A program made the translations under genes and the position numbers. The notes below the pieces were generated by a model that was given only the letters and a program-made list of their open reading frames with translations, did no database searches and was not told the DNA's origin. Positions 27,169 to 35,629 of a stretch of 64,000 bases of DNA are shown one piece after another (positions within the stretch are counted from its first letter, which is position 1; each line of letters opens with the position of its first letter). The stretch covers positions 310,001 to 374,000 of the forward strand of contig NZ_JBHTIT010000001.1 of assembly GCF_042677145.1 (NCBI RefSeq), written 5' to 3'. The DNA is from Perlucidibaca wandonensis. Its GTDB lineage: Bacteria > Pseudomonadota > Gammaproteobacteria > Pseudomonadales > Moraxellaceae.

Positions 27169-27813
27169 CTACGAAAGATTTTGCTTGCCATAGCGCGCGA
27201 TAAACATCGCTACATTTTCGTGAACTAATAGCGCATCGGCCTCGGCGCTAGGCTTGCCTAAGCCCATGGTGGCCTTTAGGTGCGAGCGGCCCAAATTCAG
27301 CGCTAAAAACTGATCGGCTGCTTGCGATATATGGCTAATGGCCAAACTTCCGGCAGCCACGGCGGCCTTCAAATAGTCCTGTACATACAGGTTCACATGT
27401 TCGGGGCCGGCGCTGTAGAAGCGCGCGCAAATATCGGGATGCGTTGTCGCTAGACCAAACATGACACGGTGGATGCGGATGACATCATCGGCGCGCATGA
27501 GTGAGATGAACTGCTGGGCAATGAGGGTAAGTGCTTCGGTTGGACGCTTCGGATCGAGCATGTCATCGCTAAAGCCGGCAAATATACCTGTAGTGCGATA
27601 GGCCACGCAGGCCTCAAACAGCGCATCTTTACTAGCAAAGTTGTTATACAGCGTCATTTTCGAGACGCCGGCAGCGCTCGCCACCGCATCCATACTGACG
27701 CGATCATAACCATGCTCGAGGAACTGCTGTGAGGCAGCCTCGAAGATTTTTTGCAAGCGTTTTGGGTCGCGTGGGCGACCGCGCTTAGCAATCGCTGGCT
27801 GATCTTTGCTCAT
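27169..27813 (-). CDS. TetR-family transcriptional repressor of the RND pump
   Basis: This 214-aa TetR regulator has an HTH at residues about 30-60 (SMDAVASAAGVSKMTLYNNF) and a helical ligand domain, of the AcrR/AefR type. It is divergent from the efflux operon starting at 27943. A perfect palindrome lies in the promoter between them, so repression of the pump is the likely job. The ligand is unknown. Confidence 0.9.
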   Translation of the reverse strand: MSKDQPAIAKRGRPRDPKRLQKIFEAASQQFLEHGYDRVSMDAVASAAGVSKMTLYNNFASKDALFEACVAYRTTGIFAGFSDDMLDPKRPTEALTLIAQQFISLMRADDVIRIHRVMFGLATTHPDICARFYSAGPEHVNLYVQDYLKAAVAAGSLAISHISQAADQFLALNLGRSHLKATMGLGKPSAEADALLVHENVAMFIARYGKQNLS

Positions 27814-27821
27814 GAGTTTAC

Positions 27822-27850
27822 TTGACAGTCTATTTAATAGGTTTTATTAC
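27822..27850 (+). promoter_or_regulatory. Sigma-70 promoter with internal palindrome (probable TetR operator)
   Basis: TTGACA (27822-27827) and TATTAC (27845-27850) are 17 bases apart, an excellent sigma-70 match reading towards the efflux genes. The spacer contains the perfect inverted repeat CTATT-T-AATAG (27830-27840). A repressor bound there would block polymerase. The adjacent TetR gene is the obvious candidate. Confidence 0.7.
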
Positions 27851-27942
27851 TATACGGCATGGTCTAGTTAATGGTCAAAGTCTGTCCTGTTTGCAGCATA
27901 AATACTAAAAGAACATCCGCCACTTTTGTTGAGCTTGTCATC

Positions 27943-29112
27943 ATGAACGCACGTTTTCTACGTTATTCCTCTAGCCAATGCTATGTCGCTAGCGCCATTT
28001 TTTTTGCATCCGCGCTGCTTACGTTGAGTGCTTGCTCGTCAAGTGATGCAGAGGTCGATGCTGAGCTACGGCCAGTATTGGTGATGACAGTTGGGGCTAG
28101 TGGCAATGCCATGAGCACTGAACGTAGTGTGCCAGGTGTAGTGAGTGCGCGTTATGCCAGCGATCTCGGCTTTCAAGTCGCGGGACGTATTGCTAAACGC
28201 TCAGTTGAGCTTGGGCAAACAGTGCGCAAGGGCCAAGTGCTGATGCAGCTCGATGGCAGTGACTATCAGCTCGCATCTGCTGCTGCGCAAGATCAGGTAC
28301 TTGTGGCTAAAACACAGTATGACCAAGCCAATGCCGATGCCAAACGCATGGTGACCTTGGTCAAGGCCGGTGCTATTAGCGTGGCAGAGAGTGAGCGTCA
28401 AACTGCCCGCGCTGAAGCAGCTAAAGCGCAGTATCAGCAAGCTCAACGCCAAGCCGATTTATCGCGAAATCGCCTGCGTTATTCCAGTCTAGTCGCTCCA
28501 TACGATGGCGTGGTGACGGCCGTTCGTGCCGAGGCAGGGCAGGTTATTGGCGAGGGCGCGCCGGTGGTCTCAATAGCTAAACCGGGCGAAATGGAAATTG
28601 CCGCTGACATCCCTGAAGGCTTGATGGCCACTGTCTCCAAGCAAGAAGCTGAGGCCGATATTTGGGGCTCGGATGCGCCGCGTATCACTCTGCGTTTACG
28701 TGAAATTTCGCCAGCTGCCTCGCAACCATTACGCACTTATCGTGCGCGTTTCTCGTTACACAATGCCACGCCAGAGCAGCTTGCAGCATTGCATTTGGGC
28801 ATGACCGCACAGGTCGTGATGAAGTCTGCTGAGGCGCCATCTACGGCGGTTATCTTGCCCGCGACGGCTTTAGTGAAAGCGCGCGATAAAGTCTCAGTTT
28901 GGCTAGTTAGCGATAAAGCGCCGACTTTGCAAAAGCAGGCGGTGCATGTGTTGAGTTTTAACAACGACACCGTGTCGGTGAAAGGCGTGCCGAATGGTGC
29001 GAAAGTGGTCATTGCGGGCGTGCAAAAGCTCGATGCCAAGATGCAGGTTCGTGCTGTTGAGCGCAGTGGCGCCGGCTTGAATCAGCCAGCAGCCGCTGGG
29101 GCGCGTCCATGA
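27943..29112 (+). CDS. RND efflux periplasmic adaptor (membrane fusion) lipoprotein
   Basis: This protein of about 389 aa begins with a signal peptide ending in the lipobox LTLSAC, so it should be a lipoprotein anchored in the inner membrane. The HlyD/MexA-type parts follow: a lipoyl half (YASDLGFQVAGRIAKRSV), an alpha-helical hairpin with AAAQDQVLVAKTQYDQANAD, then the second lipoyl half and a beta barrel. It overlaps the pump gene by 4 bp. The frame is open to 27871 but the signal sequence starts at 27943. No outer-membrane factor gene is in the operon, so a TolC-type protein elsewhere is needed. Confidence 0.9.
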   Translation: MNARFLRYSSSQCYVASAIFFASALLTLSACSSSDAEVDAELRPVLVMTVGASGNAMSTERSVPGVVSARYASDLGFQVAGRIAKRSVELGQTVRKGQVLMQLDGSDYQLASAAAQDQVLVAKTQYDQANADAKRMVTLVKAGAISVAESERQTARAEAAKAQYQQAQRQADLSRNRLRYSSLVAPYDGVVTAVRAEAGQVIGEGAPVVSIAKPGEMEIAADIPEGLMATVSKQEAEADIWGSDAPRITLRLREISPAASQPLRTYRARFSLHNATPEQLAALHLGMTAQVVMKSAEAPSTAVILPATALVKARDKVSVWLVSDKAPTLQKQAVHVLSFNNDTVSVKGVPNGAKVVIAGVQKLDAKMQVRAVERSGAGLNQPAAAGARP

Positions 29113-32100
29113 AAGGTTTCAACCTTTCCGAATGGGCGGTAAATCATCGCACCATCGTCTTATTTTTAATGATCTCCTCGCTGCTGGCGGGCATTTTTTC
29201 ATTTACTAAGCTAGGTCGTTTGGAAGATCCAAACTTCAACGTACCGGCGATGACAGCCGTGGTTGCCTGGCCCGGTGCCAGTGCTGAAGAATTGCAAAAC
29301 GAAGTGCTCAATCGCATGGAACGTGCCGTGCAAGAGCTGCCTCATTTGAACTTCGTGCATAGCTTTTCGCGCCAAGGCTATGGCGGCATGACCTTGAGCA
29401 TCAATGGCCGACACTCAGGCGATGAGCTGAAAGAGCTGTGGTATCAGGCGCGCAAAAAAATTGGCGATATAAGCGCTGAGTTTCCTGCCGGCGTACGTGG
29501 GCCGTTTTATAACGACGAATACACCGATGTCTACACATCACTGTATGCACTACGCGGCGATGGCATTACTCAGGCCGAGCTGCAGGAGTTCGCTGAGCTG
29601 GTCAAACGCCGCCTGCAAACGGTGCCAAATACCAACAAAGTTAATATCCTCGGCAAGCAAGATGAAAAAGTCTATGTTGAGCTTTCCACGCGCCGTTTAG
29701 CCTCACTTGGGCTAGCGCCGCAGGCCGTTTTTGCCGCCATTGCACAGCAAAACCAAGTGCGCCCCGCAGGCTCTATCGACACCAAAAGTGACCGTGTTTT
29801 TGCTCGCATCGATGGCAGCTTGCACTCAGCTGCCGATGTGGCCGGCGTCAGTGTTGAGGCCGGTGGTAACTTGCTGCGCTTAGGCGATATTGCCAAGGTC
29901 TACAGCGGCTATGAGGATCCTTCAGATTTTCGTATTCGCCACAATGGCCATCCCGTTTTAGCGATCGGTGTCACCATGGTGGCCGATGGCAATATCCTCA
30001 CCTTGGGCCGCGACTTAGCTGCCGAGATGGAGAAAGTTCGCGCCGATCTGCCCGTGGGCATCGAGATCGAGCAGTACGCCGACCAATCACAAGTCGCTGA
30101 GCAATCGGTATGGGAATTTGAGAAGGCCTTTTTAGAAGCACTGGTCATCGTGCTAGCAGTGTCGTTTCTATTCCTCGGCTGGCGCACTGGCATTGTCGTG
30201 GCCGCCTCGGTGCCACTAGTTCTGGGCATTGTCGCCGTCATCATGTATGCCTTTGGTTGGCATTTAGATCGCATCACCTTAGGCGCACTAATTATTGCGC
30301 TCGGTCTATTGGTCGATGACGCCATCATCGCAGTGGAAATGATGGTGGTGAAAATGGAGCAGGGCTGGGACCGTGTTCGCGCGGCCACGTTTGCTTATAC
30401 GTCGACAGCATTTCCCATGCTCACCGGTACCTTGGTGACCATTGCAGGCTTTATGCCAGTAGGTTTTGCGCGCTCGACATCGGGCGAATACGCTGGTGGT
30501 ATTTTCTGGATTGTCGGCATAGCGCTGATCGTTTCATGGTTTGTCGCAGTGATTTTTACGCCGTATTTGGGCGTACTAATGCTGCCCAAAGATTTAGCCG
30601 AAAAAGCCCATCACGACCCCTATGACAAACCGGTTTATAAGCACCTAAGGCGCTGGGTTGATTACTGTGTGCAGCATCGGAAAGTGGTACTGATCGCCAC
30701 AGCCAGCCTCTTTGTGTTGTCTATTTTTGGCATGAAACTAGTACAGCAGCAATTTTTCCCAACCGCATCGCGTCCAGAGCTTTTGGTAGAGCTTCGCCTA
30801 AAAGAGGGCTCCTCAATTAAGGCCACGCAGCATGAAGTTGAGCGTTTGGAAAAAATCTTGGCGAAAGACAAAGACATCGAGTATTTCACTGCCTATGTTG
30901 GTCAAGGCTCACCGCGCTTCTATATCTCTCTGGCGCCAGAACTACCCAACCCAGGCTATGCCCAGTTTGTTATTCAAACCGATGGCTTGGAGGCGCGCGA
31001 AGCAGTGCGTACTCGCTTAATGACCTTGTTTGATAAAGACCAAGTATTCCCAAATTTGCGCGGCCGTGTGCTGCGTCTAGAGTTTGGTCCGCCAGTGGGC
31101 TTCCCTGTGCAATTTCGCATCGTTGGGCCTGACCCCATGGAAGTGCGCCGGATTGCTTATGATGTGCGTGATGCCGTGCGCGAAAGTAAGTTAGTGCGCG
31201 ACACACAGCTAGATTGGAACGATCAAGTCCGCTCGATGAAGCTGCGTATTGATCAAGATAAAGCACGCCTTTTGGGTGTCAGTAGTGCCGATATTGCCGA
31301 TCTCGTGCAAACCGCGCTATCCGGTGCGCCGGTGAGCCAAATTCGTCGTGGCGAAGAGCTTATCGATATTGTGGTTCGTGGCACGCCAGAGGAGCGCTCG
31401 CGTATTGATAGCATCGGTGATTTGTCGCTGTTTTCGCGCACTGGTGGCGTAGTGCCATTGAGCCAAGTGGCCAGCCTTGAGCCGGTGTTTGAGGAGCCAG
31501 TACTGTGGCGGCGAAATCGCCATTTGCAGCTCACCGTGCGCAGTGACTTAGCCGATGGTGTGCAAGCGCCATATGCCACGCAGCAAATCATGCCGACCTT
31601 GCAGCCGATCATTGATCGCTTGCCACCGGGTTATGAAATTCAGCAAGGTGGTGCGATTGAGGAAAGTTTGAAGGCGAACAAGGCGTTATCGGCAGTATTT
31701 CCGATCATGCTAATCGCCATGCTGGCGTTTTTAATGTTCCAGCTGCAGAGCTTTTCACTGATGTTTATGGTGTTTATGACCGCGCCATTAGGGCTGATTG
31801 GTGTGGTGCCCGCGCTGCTGATATTCAATGTGCCATTTGGCTTTGTTGCGCTGCTTGGCGTCATCGCATTGGCAGGTATGATCATGCGCAACTCGGTGAT
31901 TCTGGTCGACCAAATTGAGCAGGATATCAAGCAAGGTCATGAGCCTTGGCAAGCTATTGTTGATGCTACGGTGCGCCGTTCGCGGCCGGTGGTGTTGACG
32001 GCGGCAGCGGCTATTTTAGCCATGGTGCCGCTGTCGGGTAGTGTGTTTTGGGGGCCGATGTCGATCTCTATCATGGGCGGCTTGGTCGTCGCCACCGGCC

Positions 32101-32162
32101 TTACGCTACTGTTTGTGCCAGCGCTCTATGCGGCGTGGTTTAAGGTGAAGCGCAGCGCTTAA
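29109..32162 (+). CDS. RND-family efflux pump inner-membrane transporter
   Basis: This 1017-aa proton-driven pump has the RND layout: TM1 near residue 15, a large periplasmic loop, TM2-6 around 335-490, a second large loop, and TM8-12 at the end. Key features are TM4 with GLLVDDAIIAVEMM (the proton-relay acidic pair), the repeat-half mark AGMIMRNSVILVDQIEQ, and PLGLIGVVPALL. It belongs to the AcrB/MexF-like drug group rather than the CzcA metal group, as judged by the TM4 motif. The substrate is unknown. Confidence 0.93.
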   Translation: MKGFNLSEWAVNHRTIVLFLMISSLLAGIFSFTKLGRLEDPNFNVPAMTAVVAWPGASAEELQNEVLNRMERAVQELPHLNFVHSFSRQGYGGMTLSINGRHSGDELKELWYQARKKIGDISAEFPAGVRGPFYNDEYTDVYTSLYALRGDGITQAELQEFAELVKRRLQTVPNTNKVNILGKQDEKVYVELSTRRLASLGLAPQAVFAAIAQQNQVRPAGSIDTKSDRVFARIDGSLHSAADVAGVSVEAGGNLLRLGDIAKVYSGYEDPSDFRIRHNGHPVLAIGVTMVADGNILTLGRDLAAEMEKVRADLPVGIEIEQYADQSQVAEQSVWEFEKAFLEALVIVLAVSFLFLGWRTGIVVAASVPLVLGIVAVIMYAFGWHLDRITLGALIIALGLLVDDAIIAVEMMVVKMEQGWDRVRAATFAYTSTAFPMLTGTLVTIAGFMPVGFARSTSGEYAGGIFWIVGIALIVSWFVAVIFTPYLGVLMLPKDLAEKAHHDPYDKPVYKHLRRWVDYCVQHRKVVLIATASLFVLSIFGMKLVQQQFFPTASRPELLVELRLKEGSSIKATQHEVERLEKILAKDKDIEYFTAYVGQGSPRFYISLAPELPNPGYAQFVIQTDGLEAREAVRTRLMTLFDKDQVFPNLRGRVLRLEFGPPVGFPVQFRIVGPDPMEVRRIAYDVRDAVRESKLVRDTQLDWNDQVRSMKLRIDQDKARLLGVSSADIADLVQTALSGAPVSQIRRGEELIDIVVRGTPEERSRIDSIGDLSLFSRTGGVVPLSQVASLEPVFEEPVLWRRNRHLQLTVRSDLADGVQAPYATQQIMPTLQPIIDRLPPGYEIQQGGAIEESLKANKALSAVFPIMLIAMLAFLMFQLQSFSLMFMVFMTAPLGLIGVVPALLIFNVPFGFVALLGVIALAGMIMRNSVILVDQIEQDIKQGHEPWQAIVDATVRRSRPVVLTAAAAILAMVPLSGSVFWGPMSISIMGGLVVATGLTLLFVPALYAAWFKVKRSA

Positions 32163-32179
32163 TTGCTCGTTGATTTTTT

Positions 32180-32210
32180 ACCTAAGCCTAAGCGGTTGCT
32201 AGGCTTAGGT
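32180..32210 (+). terminator. Stem-loop between convergent genes
   Basis: An 11-bp perfect stem (ACCTAAGCCTA/TAGGCTTAGGT) with a 9-base loop occupies the space between the pump stop and the end of the convergent membrane-protein gene. T residues lie mostly on the upstream side, so its efficiency as an intrinsic terminator is doubtful. Confidence 0.55.
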
Positions 32211-32972
32211 TTAATGACTTGCTCGCTCTGCCGGCCTTTGCCGAAAGAGCAGCAAGCACATCACGATAAAAGCCATAAGCACTGCCGAGGCGGTGAATCG
32301 GCTCAGATCCAAGCCACCGGCGGCCAATGGTTTATCCAAAAAGTCGCCAACCACTGCGCCTAAGGGCCGAGTCAAAATAAATGCTGCCCAAAACAGGGCG
32401 GTGCGCGAAATATGAGTCCATAAATACGCGGCCAAAACCACCAGCAACATAAGACCAAATATCACTGCCGCGCCGCGATAGCCAAGCCCCGCTGAGTCTG
32501 CCGTCCAATCGCCCAATGCCGTGCCCAGGGTTTGCGAAAATAATATCGTGACCCAGTAAAAGTACTCAGCGCGTGGCGTGCTTAGTGAATGGATGGATAT
32601 TGAGCCTAGGCTGCGATGCCAGCTGAATAAGGTGCCGAATAAAAGGCTTAGCAGTAGCAAGGTGCCACCAGCATAGCCAATGCCTAATGATCTATCGGCA
32701 AAGTCGGCAAGTGTGGTGCCAACAATCGTGGTGGCAATAATCGTCGTCCAGTACAGCATTGGGCGAAAAGCGATGGCTTTGATTTGTGCCCTAAGCGCAA
32801 GCAAAAACAAGCCAGTGAAGAGCACGGTGCTGAGCAGATAACCAAGATTTAGCGACATCGAGGCGGCATCGCCAGCTGTTTCGCCAAGCGTTGTGGCTGC
32901 GATTTTGATTATCCAAAACAGCAGTGTGACTTGCGGAACCTTGACCAAGGTATCGGACATATTTTCTTGCAT
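32211..32972 (-). CDS. Membrane protein with four internal repeats (COG4705-like)
   Basis: This 253-aa multi-pass protein has about eight hydrophobic segments and no catalytic domain I recognise. It contains four related units that each carry an aromatic-Trp start, a Thr and an LG...D: LFWIIKIAATTLGETAGD, MLYWTTIIATTIVGTTLAD, YFYWVTILFSQTLGTALGD and ALFWAAFILTRPLGAVVGD. This pattern matches what I recall of the uncharacterised COG4705 family. The acidic residue buried in each repeat suggests ion handling, which is only inference. It is isolated from its neighbours. Confidence 0.7.
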   Translation of the reverse strand: MQENMSDTLVKVPQVTLLFWIIKIAATTLGETAGDAASMSLNLGYLLSTVLFTGLFLLALRAQIKAIAFRPMLYWTTIIATTIVGTTLADFADRSLGIGYAGGTLLLLSLLFGTLFSWHRSLGSISIHSLSTPRAEYFYWVTILFSQTLGTALGDWTADSAGLGYRGAAVIFGLMLLVVLAAYLWTHISRTALFWAAFILTRPLGAVVGDFLDKPLAAGGLDLSRFTASAVLMAFIVMCLLLFRQRPAERASH

Positions 32973-33089
32973 GAGCTATGTGCCTTTTTCAGCACTAAAG
33001 CAGTGCCAGCCCACACAATAGCCAGCAGCGCCTGAACCCAAGCTTGCGGCTATATTAAGTTTTGCTCATGTTTAAGTAACGCGCCGCGA

Positions 33090-34109
33090 TCAAACTAAGC
33101 TTAGAACAACTTTGCCCATGCCATCGCCTGATTCTAAATGACGATGGGCGGCGGCTACGTGCTCTAGGGCAAAGACTTGATCGATCACCGGTAAGCAGCG
33201 CCCTGCGGCTAATGCCGGCCAGACTCGCGCGTGTAGTTGTTCGGCAATGGCCGCTTTCTGCGCACTGCTGCGGGCGCGCAAGGTCGAGCCAGTAATCTGC
33301 AAGCGCTTGAGCATAATCGGCATTAAATTTAGCGTGGCGCTGATGCCGCCCATCATGCCGATAATCACTAAGCGGCCGTCGTTGGCAAGCAGACGCAGGT
33401 TTTGTTCTAGGTAGTTGGCGCCAACAATATCGAGGATGACATCGACGCCTTCGCCATCGCTGAGCTGTACAATGGCTTCAGCAAAATCGTGCTCGCGATA
33501 GTTCACTGCAACTCCGCCTAAGTCTTCAATTAGCTGACATTTTTCCTTGCTGCCAGCGGTGGCAAAGCAGCGCAGCCCTAGCTCGCGCCCGAGTAGCAGC
33601 GCCGTAGTGCCAATACCGCTGCTGCCGCCATGGATCAGCACGCGCTCACCGGCGCGGGCGTGGCCGAGCTGTACAAGGTTGGCCCAGACCGTGAAAAATG
33701 TCTCTGGAATGGCTGCTGCCTGCTGCATGGATAAGCCGGTGGGCACCGGCAAGCATTGGCCCGATGGCACGGCGCAGTAGTCGGCATAGCCGCCGCCATT
33801 AGTCAGCGCACAAACGCGATCGCCGAGCTGCCAGCCGCTGACATCGGGAGCGATGGCGACAATCTCGCCAGCGACTTCCAAGCCAAGCACCGGATTGACG
33901 CCAGCGGGCATAGGGTAGAGTCCGCGGCGCTGCAAAATATCGGGCCGATTAACGCCGGCTGCATGCACATTAATCAGGACTTCGCCGGCAGCGAGTGTTG
34001 GTAGTGCGCCATGGCGGATGATCATGATCTCGGGGTCGCCGACGGCGGTGCAATCAACGAAGCGCATAGAAGCTGGTAGTACTGGTGAGGGCGCGGCTTT
34101 TGAAGACAT
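33090..34109 (-). CDS. NAD(P)H:quinone oxidoreductase, zinc-free MDR family (PIG3-like)
   Basis: This 339-aa medium-chain reductase has an N-terminal GroES-like domain (EVLINVHAAGVNRPDILQR) and a nucleotide fold with VLIHGGSSGIGTTAL. The MDR zinc ligands are absent, as in quinone oxidoreductases. The sequence VNRPDILQRRGLYP is characteristic of the PIG3 group. It probably reduces quinones with NADPH in the cytosol. It precedes the symporter gene at 34157 in gene order but reads the same way with a 47-bp gap, so they may share a transcript. Confidence 0.85.
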   Translation of the reverse strand: MSSKAAPSPVLPASMRFVDCTAVGDPEIMIIRHGALPTLAAGEVLINVHAAGVNRPDILQRRGLYPMPAGVNPVLGLEVAGEIVAIAPDVSGWQLGDRVCALTNGGGYADYCAVPSGQCLPVPTGLSMQQAAAIPETFFTVWANLVQLGHARAGERVLIHGGSSGIGTTALLLGRELGLRCFATAGSKEKCQLIEDLGGVAVNYREHDFAEAIVQLSDGEGVDVILDIVGANYLEQNLRLLANDGRLVIIGMMGGISATLNLMPIMLKRLQITGSTLRARSSAQKAAIAEQLHARVWPALAAGRCLPVIDQVFALEHVAAAHRHLESGDGMGKVVLSLV

Positions 34110-34156
34110 AAGCGGTTATTACTCACTAAATGAGTGGAAAAATGCCTAGGGCAATG

Positions 34157-35572
34157 TCACTGCTCGCTAGGCGTTACTCGCTTGTGACGTGTGACGATTA
34201 GCGAGAAGGCCAATAATGCACCACCAGCAGTCATGCCCGCCATGCCTTCGTATAACGCCGATTGCCAGCCCAAATAGCGCCAGGCAATGGCGACACTTAA
34301 GCCAACAATGACGGCGGCGAAGCGTGCCCAGCGCGGCGGCTGCGCGCCCATCACGCGGCAAATCAGCAGCGGTGCTAAGGCGCTGGCCAAGCCAGACCAC
34401 GCCATGATGACCAAATTAAACACGCTTTGGGTGTTGCTCAGCGCCCAGATTAGCGCCAAGGCGGTGATGATCACGGTGCCCCACTTCAGCCGCGATAACT
34501 TGTTTGAGCCCGGTACAAGGTCATGCGTGAGTGCGGCCGAGCAGCTTAAAATAAGTGAGTCGGCGGTGGAGAGCGTGGCGGCGAAAACGCCTGCTAATAC
34601 TAGGCCGACCAAGACCGGATGCAGCAACTCCAGCGCCATAGTGGGTAGGGCTAATTCGGCATCGAAGTTGGCCGTATCGGGCAGATACAGTCGCGAGAGC
34701 AAGCCAACGCCGGTAGCCATCGCGTAGAAGGCGATAAACCAGAGGTAGTACCACAGTCGTGCGCGATTCATATGCGCGCCGTTATTTAGCGCCATAAAGC
34801 GCACCATGACATGCGGCTGGCCGATCACCGAGAGGCCGGCAAAAAACCAGCTCACGGCAAACAGTACGCCGCCGGCTAAACCTGGTAGTGCGAGGTCTTT
34901 CGGGTAGGCATTCATATAGCCGGGGATGCTGTGGAGTTGTTGCCAGACAGCCTCTAGGCCGCCAAGGTTAAGCGTGGCAACAATCAGCATCAGGCTCATG
35001 GCACCGATCATCACGAATGATTGTGCGGCGTCAGTCCACATGGAGGCGCGAATTCCGCCGGCCAAGCAGTAAAGCAGCACAAGGCCGGCACCGAGGAAAG
35101 CACCAGTGGCCATTGGCCAATCAAACAGAACATGCAGTGCCTTACTGCCGGCAACGAGTTGCGCACTGGCATAGGCCAATAAAAATACCAGTGAGATGAG
35201 TGCGAGCAGGCGCTGTAGCAAGACATCGCGCTGGCCGTTCCAATGGCTGAGGATGTCGGCAAAGCTGACGGCGCCTGTGGCTTCGGTGAGGCGGCGCAGG
35301 CGGGCGTGGACATAGCGTGAGGCCACGTAGTCGCCGCTGATCCAGCCTATCATCAGCCAGATGGCGGCAAAGCCGGTGGCGTAGGTGTAGCCGATGACAC
35401 CAATGAACATATAACCGCTGTTATTGGTGGCGACTGCCGAGAGACCGGCGAGTGCCGGCGATATATCACGACTGGCTAAGTAGTAATCGTCGGCAGTACC
35501 ACGACTTTTGCGCGCGGCACTAACGCCGACCAGCGCAAAGCCGGTAAGAAACAGCAGGAAACTCCAAATCAC
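34157..35572 (-). CDS. Sodium:solute symporter (SSS/PutP family)
   Basis: This 471-aa transporter has about 12-13 membrane segments. The family marks are visible: ATNNSGYMFIGVIGYTYATG in TM2, YCLAGGIRASMWTDAAQSF near the middle and LAGVFAATLSTADSLILSCS in TM8, the last carrying the Ser/Thr sodium ligands. It is closest in style to proline symporters. The true substrate is not certain. Confidence 0.88.
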   Translation of the reverse strand: MIWSFLLFLTGFALVGVSAARKSRGTADDYYLASRDISPALAGLSAVATNNSGYMFIGVIGYTYATGFAAIWLMIGWISGDYVASRYVHARLRRLTEATGAVSFADILSHWNGQRDVLLQRLLALISLVFLLAYASAQLVAGSKALHVLFDWPMATGAFLGAGLVLLYCLAGGIRASMWTDAAQSFVMIGAMSLMLIVATLNLGGLEAVWQQLHSIPGYMNAYPKDLALPGLAGGVLFAVSWFFAGLSVIGQPHVMVRFMALNNGAHMNRARLWYYLWFIAFYAMATGVGLLSRLYLPDTANFDAELALPTMALELLHPVLVGLVLAGVFAATLSTADSLILSCSAALTHDLVPGSNKLSRLKWGTVIITALALIWALSNTQSVFNLVIMAWSGLASALAPLLICRVMGAQPPRWARFAAVIVGLSVAIAWRYLGWQSALYEGMAGMTAGGALLAFSLIVTRHKRVTPSEQ

Positions 35573-35629
35573 GAAACACCTCGTAGGCCATAACAGCGCC
35601 CAAGCGAAGCTCAGACACCACAGTTGTGG

